Assembly (NCBI RefSeq): GCF_945906775.1
Contig: NZ_CAMDRE010000002.1
Coordinates: 806,001 to 870,000, forward strand
Direction of reading: 5' to 3'
Length of the DNA stretch: 64,000 nucleotides
Origin: Citrobacter sp. Marseille-Q6884
Lineage (GTDB): Bacteria > Pseudomonadota > Gammaproteobacteria > Enterobacterales > Enterobacteriaceae
The notes under the pieces were generated by a model that worked only from the letters and a program-made list of their open reading frames with translations, was not told the origin of the DNA and ran no database searches. A program made the position numbers and the translations under genes. The number at the start of each line of letters is the position of its first letter. Position 1 is the stretch's first letter. This document shows, piece after piece, positions 42,210 through 50,319 of the stretch.

Positions 42210-42487
42210 AAAAATTTGCGCCGATCGTGTGCCTGTTGCTGCCGTTATGGGCGCAGGCCGCCAATCAAAAAGTGGTGCTGGATATACAAAATATGACCTG
42301 CTCACTGTGCGTTATTTCCGTCAACCAGGTGCTACGTGAAACCGAGGGCGTGATCAAGGCAAAATCTTCATTAAAGACCCGGCAGGCTGAAGTGATTGTG
42401 CCTGAAAACTTCTCTACTGAAACGCTGGTCAAAGCAGTGGCGAAAACAGGATATACGGCCACGCTCAACCATATTGAGCAACAATAA
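42206..42487 (+). CDS. MerP-like periplasmic heavy-metal-binding protein
   Basis: 93 residues: signal peptide (MKKFAPIVCLLLPLWAQA) and an HMA domain with MTCSLC (GMTCxxC-type) and the usual AKTGYTATL end. It likely hands a soft metal ion to the adjacent MerT-like protein. Confidence 0.82.
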   Translation: MKKFAPIVCLLLPLWAQAANQKVVLDIQNMTCSLCVISVNQVLRETEGVIKAKSSLKTRQAEVIVPENFSTETLVKAVAKTGYTATLNHIEQQ

Positions 42488-42506
42488 ACCACCTACGGGT
42501 GGTTTT
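42486..42506 (+). terminator. Terminator hairpin, third copy of the leuZ-type stem
   Basis: AAACCACC-TACG-GGTGGTTTT right at the MerP-like stop codon; the stem-loop is identical to the tRNA operon terminator at 2312. See findings for what this implies. Confidence 0.75.
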
Positions 42507-42672
42507 CCCTCCATAGACCGGTGTTTTTGTGTATTAACTACCAGAATTACCCGCGTTTCCTGTTACCCTGAACAGGCGGTATCTGTTATCCGCTCATGCC
42601 CGGTTGTATCTGTTATCCCACCAGCCATGTAAGATAATCACAGGCAAGAATTTTTGACTAAGGAAAAGCGTT

Positions 42673-43338
42673 ATGAAAACGGGACCATTAAACGAGAGCG
42701 AGCTGGAATGGCTGGATGATGTACTGACGAAGTACAACACGGACAAGGCAATTCTGGATGTGTCAGAACTCGATGGCTTGCTGACGGCGGTGCTGAGCTC
42801 GCCGTATGAAATTGAGCCAGAGCAGTGGCTGGTTGCGATTTGGGGAGGCGCGCAGTATGTCCCTCGCTGGTCATCTGAAAAAGAAATGACACGTTTCATG
42901 AATCTGGCGTTTCAACATATGGCCGACACGGCCGATCGTCTTGATGAATTTCCCGAGCAGTTTGAACCGCTGTTTGGATTGCGTGAAATAGAAGATCAGG
43001 AGCTGACGATTGTCGAAGAGTGGTGCTTTGGCTACATGCGGGGCGTCGCACTGTCGGACTGGTCTGCATTGCCGGATTCGTTAAAGCCTGCGCTTGATGC
43101 CATTGCGTTGCACGGTACGGAAGAAAACTTTGAGGTTGTTGAGAAACTGACCCCGGAAGCCTTTGAGGAAAGCGTGGATGCCATCCGTCTGGCCGCGCTG
43201 GATCTGCATGCCTACTGGATGGCGCACCCACAGGAAGCGCCCGTGAAGGTGCCGGTAAAGGTGGATGCCAAAGTCGGGCGTAACGACCCATGTCCGTGCG
43301 GCAGCGGTAAAAAATATAAGCAGTGTTGTCTGCACTAA
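42673..43338 (+). CDS. yecA: YecA family protein (UPF0149 with SEC-C zinc motif)
   Basis: 221 residues. N-terminal UPF0149 domain (LSEL-type: ILDVSELDGLLTAVLSSPYE) and a C-terminal SEC-C zinc-binding motif (GRNDPCPCGSGKKYKQCC) as in SecA. YecA binds ribosomes/SecA-related targets in E. coli by published work; here it marks return to the backbone, since yecA follows leuZ directly in E. coli. Confidence 0.94.
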   Translation: MKTGPLNESELEWLDDVLTKYNTDKAILDVSELDGLLTAVLSSPYEIEPEQWLVAIWGGAQYVPRWSSEKEMTRFMNLAFQHMADTADRLDEFPEQFEPLFGLREIEDQELTIVEEWCFGYMRGVALSDWSALPDSLKPALDAIALHGTEENFEVVEKLTPEAFEESVDAIRLAALDLHAYWMAHPQEAPVKVPVKVDAKVGRNDPCPCGSGKKYKQCCLH

Positions 43339-43369
43339 GTAAAAAGGGGGCATAACGCCCCTTTTTACT
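43338..43369. terminator. Bidirectional terminator between yecA and tyrP
   Basis: AGTAAAAAGGGG (43338-43349) pairs with CCCCTTTTTACT (43358-43369), a perfect 12-bp stem with A and T tracts on both sides, serving convergent genes. Confidence 0.88.
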
Positions 43370-44580
43370 TACCCCACTTCCGGTAGCAATCCTGCAGCGA
43401 TAGAAAACTGCACGCCTATCACCACAATCCCGCAAAGAAAGACCAGGGCGAGAGCCGGGGTTCCACCTGCGACACGCCAGCTCGCCTGCGGGTTGAGCTT
43501 TCTGCTCTGCCAGACCAGCATGGATGGAATGAGCAGCGCCAGCACCGCCAGGGCAACGCCGGCATAACCCAGCGCCATCACGAAACCACGCGGGTAGAAG
43601 AGGGCGAAGGCCAGCGGTGGCAAGAACGTCACAACGCCAGTTTGCATTCTGCCTGCGACGGTATTACGGCGTTGGAAAAGATCCGCCAGATAGTCAAATA
43701 AACCCAGCGCAACACCGAGGAAAGAGGTTGCCAGCGCGAGGTCGGCAAACAGATGTACCGCCAGTTCAACGTGCGGTGAGGCAACGACTTCACGTAACGC
43801 CTGCAACAAGCCGTTTAAACCGGCATGGTTGGCTAACAGCCCCATAAATGTTGATGAGTTGATGCTGCCAAGTGTCGCCAGTTGCCAGAAAATATAGGCG
43901 ACCAGCGGAATGGCGCTGCCCGTGATAAACACCCAGCGGAGTTTGCGGATATTGCCGTTCATATAGCTGACAATACTGGGGACGCTGCCGTGAAAACCGA
44001 ACGAGGTGAAGATCACCGGAATTGCGGAGAGTGCAAGCCCTTGCTGGAGTGGTAGCGTCAGAAGGTTCACTTTATGGATATGCGGCATCAGCAAAGCGAG
44101 CATCACCACCAGGAAGATAATCTTGGCGCTGAATAACAGGCGATTAAACAAATCGACCAGCGATGTCCCGACACAGACAACGCCTCCGGCAACAAAGGTG
44201 AACAGCAGTACCCCCATCGTGGGAGAGATGCTGGTGCCCGTCCAGTCACTGATGCTTGACGCCAGCAACTCGCCTGCGCCGCTAATATACGCTGCCGTCA
44301 GCGCATACATCAAAAACATCATACTAAAGCCCGTCACCCATTGGCCGTAACGACCAAGATAACGTTTTGCCAGCGTGCCAAGCCCCGTATCCGCAGGCAC
44401 ATGCTGATACACTTCCAGCAGCAACAGCGCGGTGTAACACATCAAAGCCCACAGCCCGACCAATAACACCAGCGTGACACTAAATCCCACGCCTGCCGCC
44501 GCCAACGGCATCGCCAACATACCGGCGCCAATCGTGGTTCCCGCCACGATAAAAATACTACCCAGAGTTCTATTCTTCAC
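43369..44580 (-). CDS. tyrP: Tyrosine-specific transport protein TyrP
   Basis: Proton-driven tyrosine uptake across the inner membrane. 403 residues from GTG 44580 (VKNRTLGSIFIVAGTTIGAG), the E. coli length; a longer frame to 44607 is not used. About 11 membrane segments; hydroxy/aromatic permease family signature TTIGAGMLAMPL. A TyrR box lies 92 bp upstream. Confidence 0.96.
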   Translation of the reverse strand: MKNRTLGSIFIVAGTTIGAGMLAMPLAAAGVGFSVTLVLLVGLWALMCYTALLLLEVYQHVPADTGLGTLAKRYLGRYGQWVTGFSMMFLMYALTAAYISGAGELLASSISDWTGTSISPTMGVLLFTFVAGGVVCVGTSLVDLFNRLLFSAKIIFLVVMLALLMPHIHKVNLLTLPLQQGLALSAIPVIFTSFGFHGSVPSIVSYMNGNIRKLRWVFITGSAIPLVAYIFWQLATLGSINSSTFMGLLANHAGLNGLLQALREVVASPHVELAVHLFADLALATSFLGVALGLFDYLADLFQRRNTVAGRMQTGVVTFLPPLAFALFYPRGFVMALGYAGVALAVLALLIPSMLVWQSRKLNPQASWRVAGGTPALALVFLCGIVVIGVQFSIAAGLLPEVG

Positions 44581-44671
44581 GCTTTCCTCTGTCCCAGAGA
44601 TAATCAACGGTTATATCTGCGGCGCAGGTTAAGGCATTACGTTATTTTCGTCAAATGACCGTTACAACTAC

Positions 44672-44689
44672 TGTACAAAAATATTTACG
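44672..44689 (-). promoter_or_regulatory. TyrR box upstream of tyrP
   Basis: TGTACAAAAATATTTACG matches the TyrR consensus TGTAAA-N6-TTTACA with two mismatches. TyrR controls tyrP in E. coli through a strong and a weak box at this location. Confidence 0.65.
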
Positions 44690-44814
44690 ATAATCAGGGC
44701 GGTAAGGTGTATTAAAAATGTCATTTATCTGTGCATTGCCAGCACAAACCTGTGTTAGCGCAAAGCAACGTCATTGGGTTCACATTAGGCTACGCACTTT
44801 ATTGAGGAGGGTGT

Positions 44815-45054
44815 ATGGATTCTATTCACGGTCACGAAGTGCTTAACATGATGATTGAGTCTGGCGAGCAGTATTCAAATGCCAGTCTGGAAGCGGCGAT
44901 TACGGCCCGTTTTGGTGAAGGCGCGCGTTTTCATACCTGTTCAGCTTCGGATATGACTGCGGCTGAGTTGGTGGCGTTTTTAGCGGCAAAAGGGAAGTTT
45001 ATTGCGAAAGATGACGGCTTCTCAACGCACGAAAGCAAGATCTGCCGCCATTAA
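44815..45054 (+). CDS. yecH: YecH family metal-binding protein
   Basis: 79 residues (MDSIHGHEVLNMMIESGEQY, ending HESKICRH). The His/Cys-rich ends (HGHE, FHTCSASDM, KICRH) suggest metal binding. A GAGGAGGG ribosome site precedes it. Placed between tyrP and ftnA as in E. coli. Precise function unknown. Confidence 0.92.
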   Translation: MDSIHGHEVLNMMIESGEQYSNASLEAAITARFGEGARFHTCSASDMTAAELVAFLAAKGKFIAKDDGFSTHESKICRH

Positions 45055-45060
45055 GACGAT

Positions 45061-45093
45061 GAAATAACGGTGGCAGGGCGCCGCCGTTATTTC
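45061..45093. terminator. Bidirectional terminator between yecH and ftnA
   Basis: GAAATAACGGTGGC (45061-45074) pairs with GCCGCCGTTATTTC (45080-45093) with one T-G pair; A/T tracts flank. Convergent genes share it. Confidence 0.8.
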
Positions 45094-45099
45094 ACGAAA

Positions 45100-45597
45100 T
45101 TAGTTTTGAGTATCCAGCGTGGCCAGTTCTTTATCGATGAAATAAAGACCTTCGCCGCTTTTCCCTGCCAGCGTTAACTTATCAATGACAGATTTAAATA
45201 ATTTCTCTTCTTCATGCTGCTCGGCAACATACCATTGCAGGAAATTAAAGGTTGGATAATCCTGGTGGGTCATTGCCGCATGTGCCAGCTCATTAATTTT
45301 CTGTGTGATCAGCTGTTCATGTTCATAGGTCACGCGGAACAGTTCATCCAGAGAAGCATATTCAGCGAACGGTGATGGCACGGTATTAATACACGGCAGG
45401 CTACCGGTATCGGTCAGGTAATCGAACAGACGCTGCATATGTGTCATCTCTTCCTGGGCGTGGCGACGCAGAAACGCGGCCGCACCTTCGAAGCTGTGAT
45501 AGCTGCACCACGCGCTCATCTGTTGGTAGAGCAGAGATGAATAAAGTTCAAGATTCATTTGCTCATTCAGTTTGTCGATCATTTCTGTTTTCAGCAT
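45100..45597 (-). CDS. ftnA: Non-heme ferritin FtnA
   Basis: Iron storage 24-mer. 165 residues (MLKTEMIDKLNEQMNLELYS). Ferroxidase-site residues are visible: E17-type (LELYSSLLYQ), EEMTHMQRLFDYL, and EQHEEEKLF. Almost identical in pattern to E. coli FtnA; induced by Fe-Fur there. Confidence 0.97.
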   Translation of the reverse strand: MLKTEMIDKLNEQMNLELYSSLLYQQMSAWCSYHSFEGAAAFLRRHAQEEMTHMQRLFDYLTDTGSLPCINTVPSPFAEYASLDELFRVTYEHEQLITQKINELAHAAMTHQDYPTFNFLQWYVAEQHEEEKLFKSVIDKLTLAGKSGEGLYFIDKELATLDTQN

Positions 45598-45793
45598 GGT
45601 TCTGCTCCACGAACGTTAATTATATATTTACGTGGCGCCACTATAATTTGTTATTTAATTATTTGCAAAAGGTAAAATAATAAATTTAATTATTAAAAAT
45701 GCGAATGGGAATAAAACGCATTAATGATCTTAAGACGACGGTATCAATGACGAAAATAATAAAAGACCAGCATAAATGTGCTGGTCAGAAAGA

Positions 45794-46129
45794 TTAATAA
45801 TTGAAAGAGGGGGATTGTGATACCGCCACCCCGTGGCACTGCCAGGCGAGCGTGATTTTTGTATTCAGACACAGAGAGCCTGCATAAACGCTACAGGTTG
45901 ATACCGGTTGACCAAACGCAACGGCGCTGGCGTACCCCATCCGCTGGCACGCTCTCGTGGCTGTGCCCTGGGCGACATAGTCGTCGGTACGTGCCGTCTG
46001 CAGCATCGCTTGATTGTAAGTAAGACGCACCACGCCAGTGATGGCGCTGGCCTCGCTGACCTGAGCCTGTTTAGTGATAGTGCACCCTGTCAGCATGAGC
46101 GGCAAAAGGGCAAGGATAAAGGTCTTCAT
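45794..46129 (-). CDS. yecR: YecR-like lipoprotein
   Basis: 111 residues from 46129 (MKTFILALLPLMLTGCTITK) with a lipobox LTGC. The longer frame to 46210 lacks a signal peptide start. yecR in E. coli is a FlhDC-controlled lipoprotein of unknown function. A Cys-rich C-terminus (TRACQRM, STCSVYAGSLCLN) is noteworthy. Confidence 0.85.
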   Translation of the reverse strand: MKTFILALLPLMLTGCTITKQAQVSEASAITGVVRLTYNQAMLQTARTDDYVAQGTATRACQRMGYASAVAFGQPVSTCSVYAGSLCLNTKITLAWQCHGVAVSQSPSFNY

Positions 46130-46291
46130 GATCTCGCTCTGAAAGTTCGGTGATACGCTATCCTCGCTTAAACAGTGACGAGTCAATGGGTTGAATAACG
46201 TAAAGATCACCAGCGATTAATCACAACGACGCCTTCCTGCTGGCAAATTACGGCGGTTTCGCGGGAAAAGTGTGAGCACATTATTACTTTT

Positions 46292-46306
46292 TGAAACAAA
46301 ATTTCA
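46292..46306. promoter_or_regulatory. Palindromic operator candidate upstream of the isomerase gene
   Basis: TGAAA-CAAAA-TTTCA, a perfect 5-bp inverted repeat with 5-nt spacing, about 93 bp before the isomerase start. It resembles sites of RpiR-type sugar-phosphate regulators. Confidence 0.4.
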
Positions 46307-46398
46307 TTAAATTTGAAAGTGCGTTTGCAAGATAGTAATGTGACCTAAATGTTATGACTCACGGCGGAACTCCCGCGACGCATTCAGGAGAATACAGA

Positions 46399-47037
46399 AT
46401 GAAAATTGCATTGATGATGGAAAACAGCCAGGCAAGCAAAAACGCGATCATTCACAACGAACTTAAGGCCGTTGCGGATGAGAAAGGCTTCCCGGTCTTT
46501 AACGTCGGGATGAGTGATGAGCATGACCATCATCTGACCTACATCCACCTCGGCATCATGGCCAGCATTCTGCTCAATTCCAAAGCCGTAGATTTTGTGG
46601 TTACCGGTTGCGGTACGGGGCAGGGCGCGATGATGTCGCTCAATATCCACCCGGGCGTGGTGTGTGGTTACTGCCTTGATCCGGCGGATGCGTTCTTGTT
46701 CGCACAGATCAACAACGGGAATGCGCTCTCCCTCGCATTCGCAAAAGGTTTTGGCTGGGGCGCCGAACTGAATGTGCGTTACATGTTTGAAAAAGCCTTT
46801 ACCGGTCGCAACGGCGAAGGCTATCCACCAGAGCGTAAAGAGCCGCAGGTACGTAACGCGGGTATTCTGAACCAGGTGAAAGCGGCAGTAGTAAAAGAAA
46901 ACTACCTTGATACCCTGCGCGCTATCGATCCTGAGCTGGTGAAAACGGCCGTATCAGGCCCGCGCTTCCAGCAGTGCTTCTTTGAAAATTGCCAGGACAA
47001 AACGATCGAAGCCTTTGTCCGTGAAATTATTGGCTAA
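46399..47037 (+). CDS. RpiB/LacA/LacB-family sugar-phosphate isomerase
   Basis: 212 residues from 46399 (MKIALMMENSQASKNAIIHN) after CAGGAGAA. The N-terminal Rossmann-like RpiB/LacAB fold has the landmark GCGTGQGAMM loop and HPGVVCGYCLDPADAFLF; the C-terminal ~65 residues are extra relative to RpiB (about 150). It likely interconverts an aldose and ketose phosphate; the specific sugar is not known. This gene and the MFS exporter gene next to it are not in the E. coli K-12 yecR-yecJ interval. Confidence 0.85.
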   Translation: MKIALMMENSQASKNAIIHNELKAVADEKGFPVFNVGMSDEHDHHLTYIHLGIMASILLNSKAVDFVVTGCGTGQGAMMSLNIHPGVVCGYCLDPADAFLFAQINNGNALSLAFAKGFGWGAELNVRYMFEKAFTGRNGEGYPPERKEPQVRNAGILNQVKAAVVKENYLDTLRAIDPELVKTAVSGPRFQQCFFENCQDKTIEAFVREIIG

Positions 47038-47048
47038 TGATGTTGTCA

Positions 47049-47072
47049 GCCCGGTGCGAGATGACACCGGGC
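47049..47072 (+). terminator. Terminator after the isomerase gene
   Basis: GCCCGGTG pairs with CACCGGGC across an 8-nt loop, followed by a T-rich stretch (TTATCTGTTTTTG) that overlaps the end of the convergent MFS gene. Confidence 0.7.
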
Positions 47073-48494
47073 TTATCTGTTTTTGTTTGACACCGCACTG
47101 CCAGCATCACGGGTCAGTCGCAAGGTATCCATCATCCCAATCAGACAAATCATCGCGATCGCCACAAATGCCAGACGGAAACTGATCCCGGGAATATGGC
47201 CCAGCGTCAGCCATTCACTGATTTTATCGCCAATTCTGATCCCAATCGCCGCCAGTGAAATCCCCAGACCTACCGCGAGTTGTGTTGCCGTACTGAACAG
47301 CGTATTGGCATAGCTCATCTGTTGGGCTGGGACATCTGCGAACGCCAGCGTGCTGACGCCGGTAAATTGAATCGAGCGGAAAACCCCACCCAGATACAGC
47401 ACCAACAAAATGACCCACACGGGCGTTTGCGGGGTAATCAACGCACAGGCCAACAGCGCCAGGACGTTAAGCGCGCCGTTAATTAACAGCAGTTTCTTAA
47501 AGCCCAGCCAGCGTATCAATGGCGTGGTGGCGGGTTTTATCGTCAGATTCCCCACAAACACTGCCAGAACCAGTGAACCGGCATGAAACGCGTTCATACC
47601 AAATCCCACCTGAAACATCAGCGGCAGCAGAAAAGGGACGGCGCTGATGGAGGCGCGAAACAGTGACCCGCCGTACATCGTAACGCGAAACGTGGGGACG
47701 CTCATGGCATCCAGGCGAATCATCGGCCAGGTGGCGTGGCGAAAATGGCGCAGGGAAAACAAGAACGTGACGATGCCCAGGGCGAACAGCCCGAGGGTAA
47801 GCCAGCCCTGCGGTTGCTGTGACCCCAGTAATTCCATGGCATACACCAGGCTGACCATCGCGACAGACGTGGCCATAAAACCGGGTAAATCGAACGGGCG
47901 GCGCTCATCGTCACGAATATTCGGGATAAAACGCAGCGCCAATGCGATGGCCAGCAGGCCCAGCGGCACATTAATGAAGAAGATCCAGCGCCAGTTGGCG
48001 TAGCTGGTGATAAACCCGCCGAGCGGTGGGCCGATGATTGGGGCAACCAGCGCGGGCCAGGTCAGGGTGGCAATCGCGGTGATTAATTGATGTTTGGGGG
48101 TGGTGCGCAGCACGGCGAGGCGACCGACCGGCACCATCAACGCGCCGCCCACGCCCTGGAATATTCGCATGGCAACAAAACCTTCGAGGCTATCCGCCAG
48201 GCCGCAAAAAACGGAAGCGAGGGTGAAGATTGCCAGCGCCAGGGTAAACACTTTTCGGGCGCCGAAGCGATCGGCGATCCAGCCACTGGCGGGGATCAGT
48301 ACCGCCAGTGTGATCAGATAGGCGCTGATGCCAATGTTTAAATCCACCGCCTGCACGCCAAAGCTTTTGGCCATGTCAGGCAGAGCGGTGGCAATCACAG
48401 TGCCATCAATAAACTCCATAAAAAACGCCCCGGCAACCAGTAAGGCCGCCGGGGAAAGACCGCGTTTGTTCTCAACCGCTAAATTTTCACTCAT
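47073..48494 (-). CDS. MFS drug/solute exporter (DHA2/EmrB-QacA type)
   Basis: 473 residues (MSENLAVENKRGLSPAALLV). Many hydrophobic segments; family motifs include FMEFIDGTVIATALPDMAKS, GWIADRFGARKVF (motif A) and GGFITSYANWRWIFFINVPL. Likely exports a drug or metabolite by proton antiport; substrate unknown. Convergent with the isomerase gene; no partner emrA-like gene. Confidence 0.9.
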   Translation of the reverse strand: MSENLAVENKRGLSPAALLVAGAFFMEFIDGTVIATALPDMAKSFGVQAVDLNIGISAYLITLAVLIPASGWIADRFGARKVFTLALAIFTLASVFCGLADSLEGFVAMRIFQGVGGALMVPVGRLAVLRTTPKHQLITAIATLTWPALVAPIIGPPLGGFITSYANWRWIFFINVPLGLLAIALALRFIPNIRDDERRPFDLPGFMATSVAMVSLVYAMELLGSQQPQGWLTLGLFALGIVTFLFSLRHFRHATWPMIRLDAMSVPTFRVTMYGGSLFRASISAVPFLLPLMFQVGFGMNAFHAGSLVLAVFVGNLTIKPATTPLIRWLGFKKLLLINGALNVLALLACALITPQTPVWVILLVLYLGGVFRSIQFTGVSTLAFADVPAQQMSYANTLFSTATQLAVGLGISLAAIGIRIGDKISEWLTLGHIPGISFRLAFVAIAMICLIGMMDTLRLTRDAGSAVSNKNR

Positions 48495-48622
48495 GTTGTG
48501 CTTGCCATCTCAAAGAAACTGACTGGTACGGTTTTTATTTACGGCGCTGTTGTGATGTTTTCGCCGCTATCGTTTTGACGTCTGAATGGGTACTATGACG
48601 ACCTTTCTATAAGGAGCTCACT

Positions 48623-48874
48623 ATGTCCCAAACACTGAATGCCGATCAGGAACTGCTCTCGGACGTTGTTGCCTGCCAGTTGGTTATCAAACAAATTCTG
48701 GATGTCATTGATGTTATTGCCCCGGTAGAAGTTCGGGAGAAAATGTCCAGCCAACTGAAAAGCATCGATTTCTCCAGTCATCCTGCAGGTGCCGATCCGG
48801 TTACGATGCGTGCAATTCAAAAAGCGGTTGCATTGATCGAACTGAAATTCACTCCGCAGAATGAGTCTCACTAA
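48623..48874 (+). CDS. yecJ: YecJ family protein (DUF2766)
   Basis: 83 residues (MSQTLNADQELLSDVVACQL, ending KFTPQNESH), nearly collinear with E. coli YecJ. AAGGAGCT ribosome site. Function unknown. The adjacent azuC small gene known from E. coli was not recognised here. Confidence 0.9.
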   Translation: MSQTLNADQELLSDVVACQLVIKQILDVIDVIAPVEVREKMSSQLKSIDFSSHPAGADPVTMRAIQKAVALIELKFTPQNESH

Positions 48875-48955
48875 AATAAACCGTTGTTTCAGATTTGAGA
48901 AAGGTTTTTTGTGCCTCCGCAATGAGAGGCGCAGTTTGACGGTGAGTCAGGAGTG

Positions 48956-48990
48956 GACCAGATAGCGATGTGCTGCATCGCTATCTGGTC
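48956..48990. terminator. Strong hairpin between yecJ and ftnB
   Basis: GACCAGATAGCGAT (48956-48969) pairs perfectly over 14 bp with ATCGCTATCTGGTC (48977-48990), loop GTGCTGC. No long T run. It sits between convergent genes, so it may terminate in both directions or protect 3' ends. Confidence 0.65.
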
Positions 48991-49012
48991 TAAAGCAAGG
49001 GGAAATCGCCGA

Positions 49013-49516
49013 TCAATGCTGCTGGTAATTCACCACGTTTAACAGATGTTTATCCATTTGCACCATACATAATCCAGCGCGTTTGGCGCTGCGCACTTCA
49101 TCAAGGATCGTTTGTAACAGCACGCCATCCTGCTGCTGTTCTTTTTCCAGTTCGTGAAGAAAATCAATGGTAGGCGCATCGTTTAATGCTTCTGCTTCGT
49201 CTGCTAAGCGCGACAACGTTCTGGAACGCTGCTGATATTCATCCAGCGTTTTCTGAAATAATTCTTCCAGAGACGTCAGTTCATCGCCGGGCACATCAAT
49301 GGCTTTAACGATAGGGTTTGCCCCCGCGTTTTTCATAAAATTAAAGACGCGCATCATTTGCGTGACGTTACTTTGAGCCTGCGTGCGCAGAAACGTCGCG
49401 GTGCCTGTCAGACTGTGCTCGTAGCACCATTCGCTGAGGTGAAGGTAGAGATTCGACGCATAAAACTCGAGGTTCATTTGCGTGTTCAGTTTGTGAACAA
49501 TTCCAACTGCAGCCAT
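49013..49516 (-). CDS. ftnB: Ferritin-like protein FtnB
   Basis: 167 residues from ATG 49516 (MAAVGIVHKLNTQMNLEFYA). Ferritin fold but with some ferroxidase ligands replaced, as known for FtnB of Salmonella, which helps repair Fe-S clusters under oxidative stress. GGAAATAAGG precedes; the longer frame to 49555 is not used. Confidence 0.94.
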   Translation of the reverse strand: MAAVGIVHKLNTQMNLEFYASNLYLHLSEWCYEHSLTGTATFLRTQAQSNVTQMMRVFNFMKNAGANPIVKAIDVPGDELTSLEELFQKTLDEYQQRSRTLSRLADEAEALNDAPTIDFLHELEKEQQQDGVLLQTILDEVRSAKRAGLCMVQMDKHLLNVVNYQQH

Positions 49517-50319
49517 ATCAATATCCTTATTTCCAGAAAGGAGGATGTACGTCACTCACGCCAGTACAACGGGCTGTCGTTGCACTTCACATCGACGTAC
49601 ATGTAATACTGTTAGCAGAATAAATCCGTTCCGCCGGTCCTTTATGTGATCCAAGAGGCAATACGTTGCCTGTCGAAAATAAGCATAACGCCAGTATGGG
49701 TATAAGAAAATCCTTAAATCTTCGTATTTATGTTTTTTTACATATTGTCATGCCGTTATATTCGTTTTCGCGGTGAGATAAATAATGGGATTTTATTTAA
49801 TGTGCTGATATTAATGCATTTAATGGTAAATTTCCTGTGCGAAACGTGATTTTAACGTCAGGGTATTAATTTCATTTTTGCGCCAGATCAGTTTTGCAGA
49901 ATTCCAAAAATCAACCCGCCGTAATAATTTGGTATTTCATGTTGGGTTTATCTGAATAACCCGACGTGTGGTGCTGAGATGAATGTGAGAAAAAGGTGAC
50001 GGACAGTGAATATGTCAATGTTGCGGAATTCGGGGACAAGGACGCACTGGCTGACCTTATGGATTAATCTGCTATATCCCGTTTTCTGCGCCAAAAAAAT
50101 GCTGCTTTTTTATGTCATTTCCCACTGAATTTATGTACGCAATTACTGTAATTCTGTGGTGTGATGCCGCTCTCTTATGGAGAATCAATTTCCCGCTACA
50201 ACTACTCCAGCACTGGCGTTGATCTTATCAATAAAAGGTAATGCCTTGTTTTACGTCCGAATTACAAAAAATAGTCTGATATTACCCTACATAAAAGAAC
50301 GTTAAAGCTGGAGTTAACC
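49517..50319. other. 803-bp intergenic region between ftnB and araF
   Basis: A/T-rich and without a convincing gene. The right 170 bp should hold the araFGH promoter. AraC half-site-like strings (ATGCTGCTTTTTTATGTCA near 50099 and TATGGAGAATC near 50176) and a CRP-like site at 50160 are visible. The left 500 bp show no clear structure to me. Confidence 0.6.
50160..50175 (+). promoter_or_regulatory. CRP-like site upstream of araF
   Basis: TGTGA-TGCCGC-TCTCT: the left half is perfect and the right half matches 3 of 5. CRP and AraC control araFGH in E. coli. Confidence 0.4.

Noticed and set aside
41853..42487. A complete mercury-resistance operon
   Set aside because: Only MerT- and MerP-like genes are present; no reductase, lyase or MerR.
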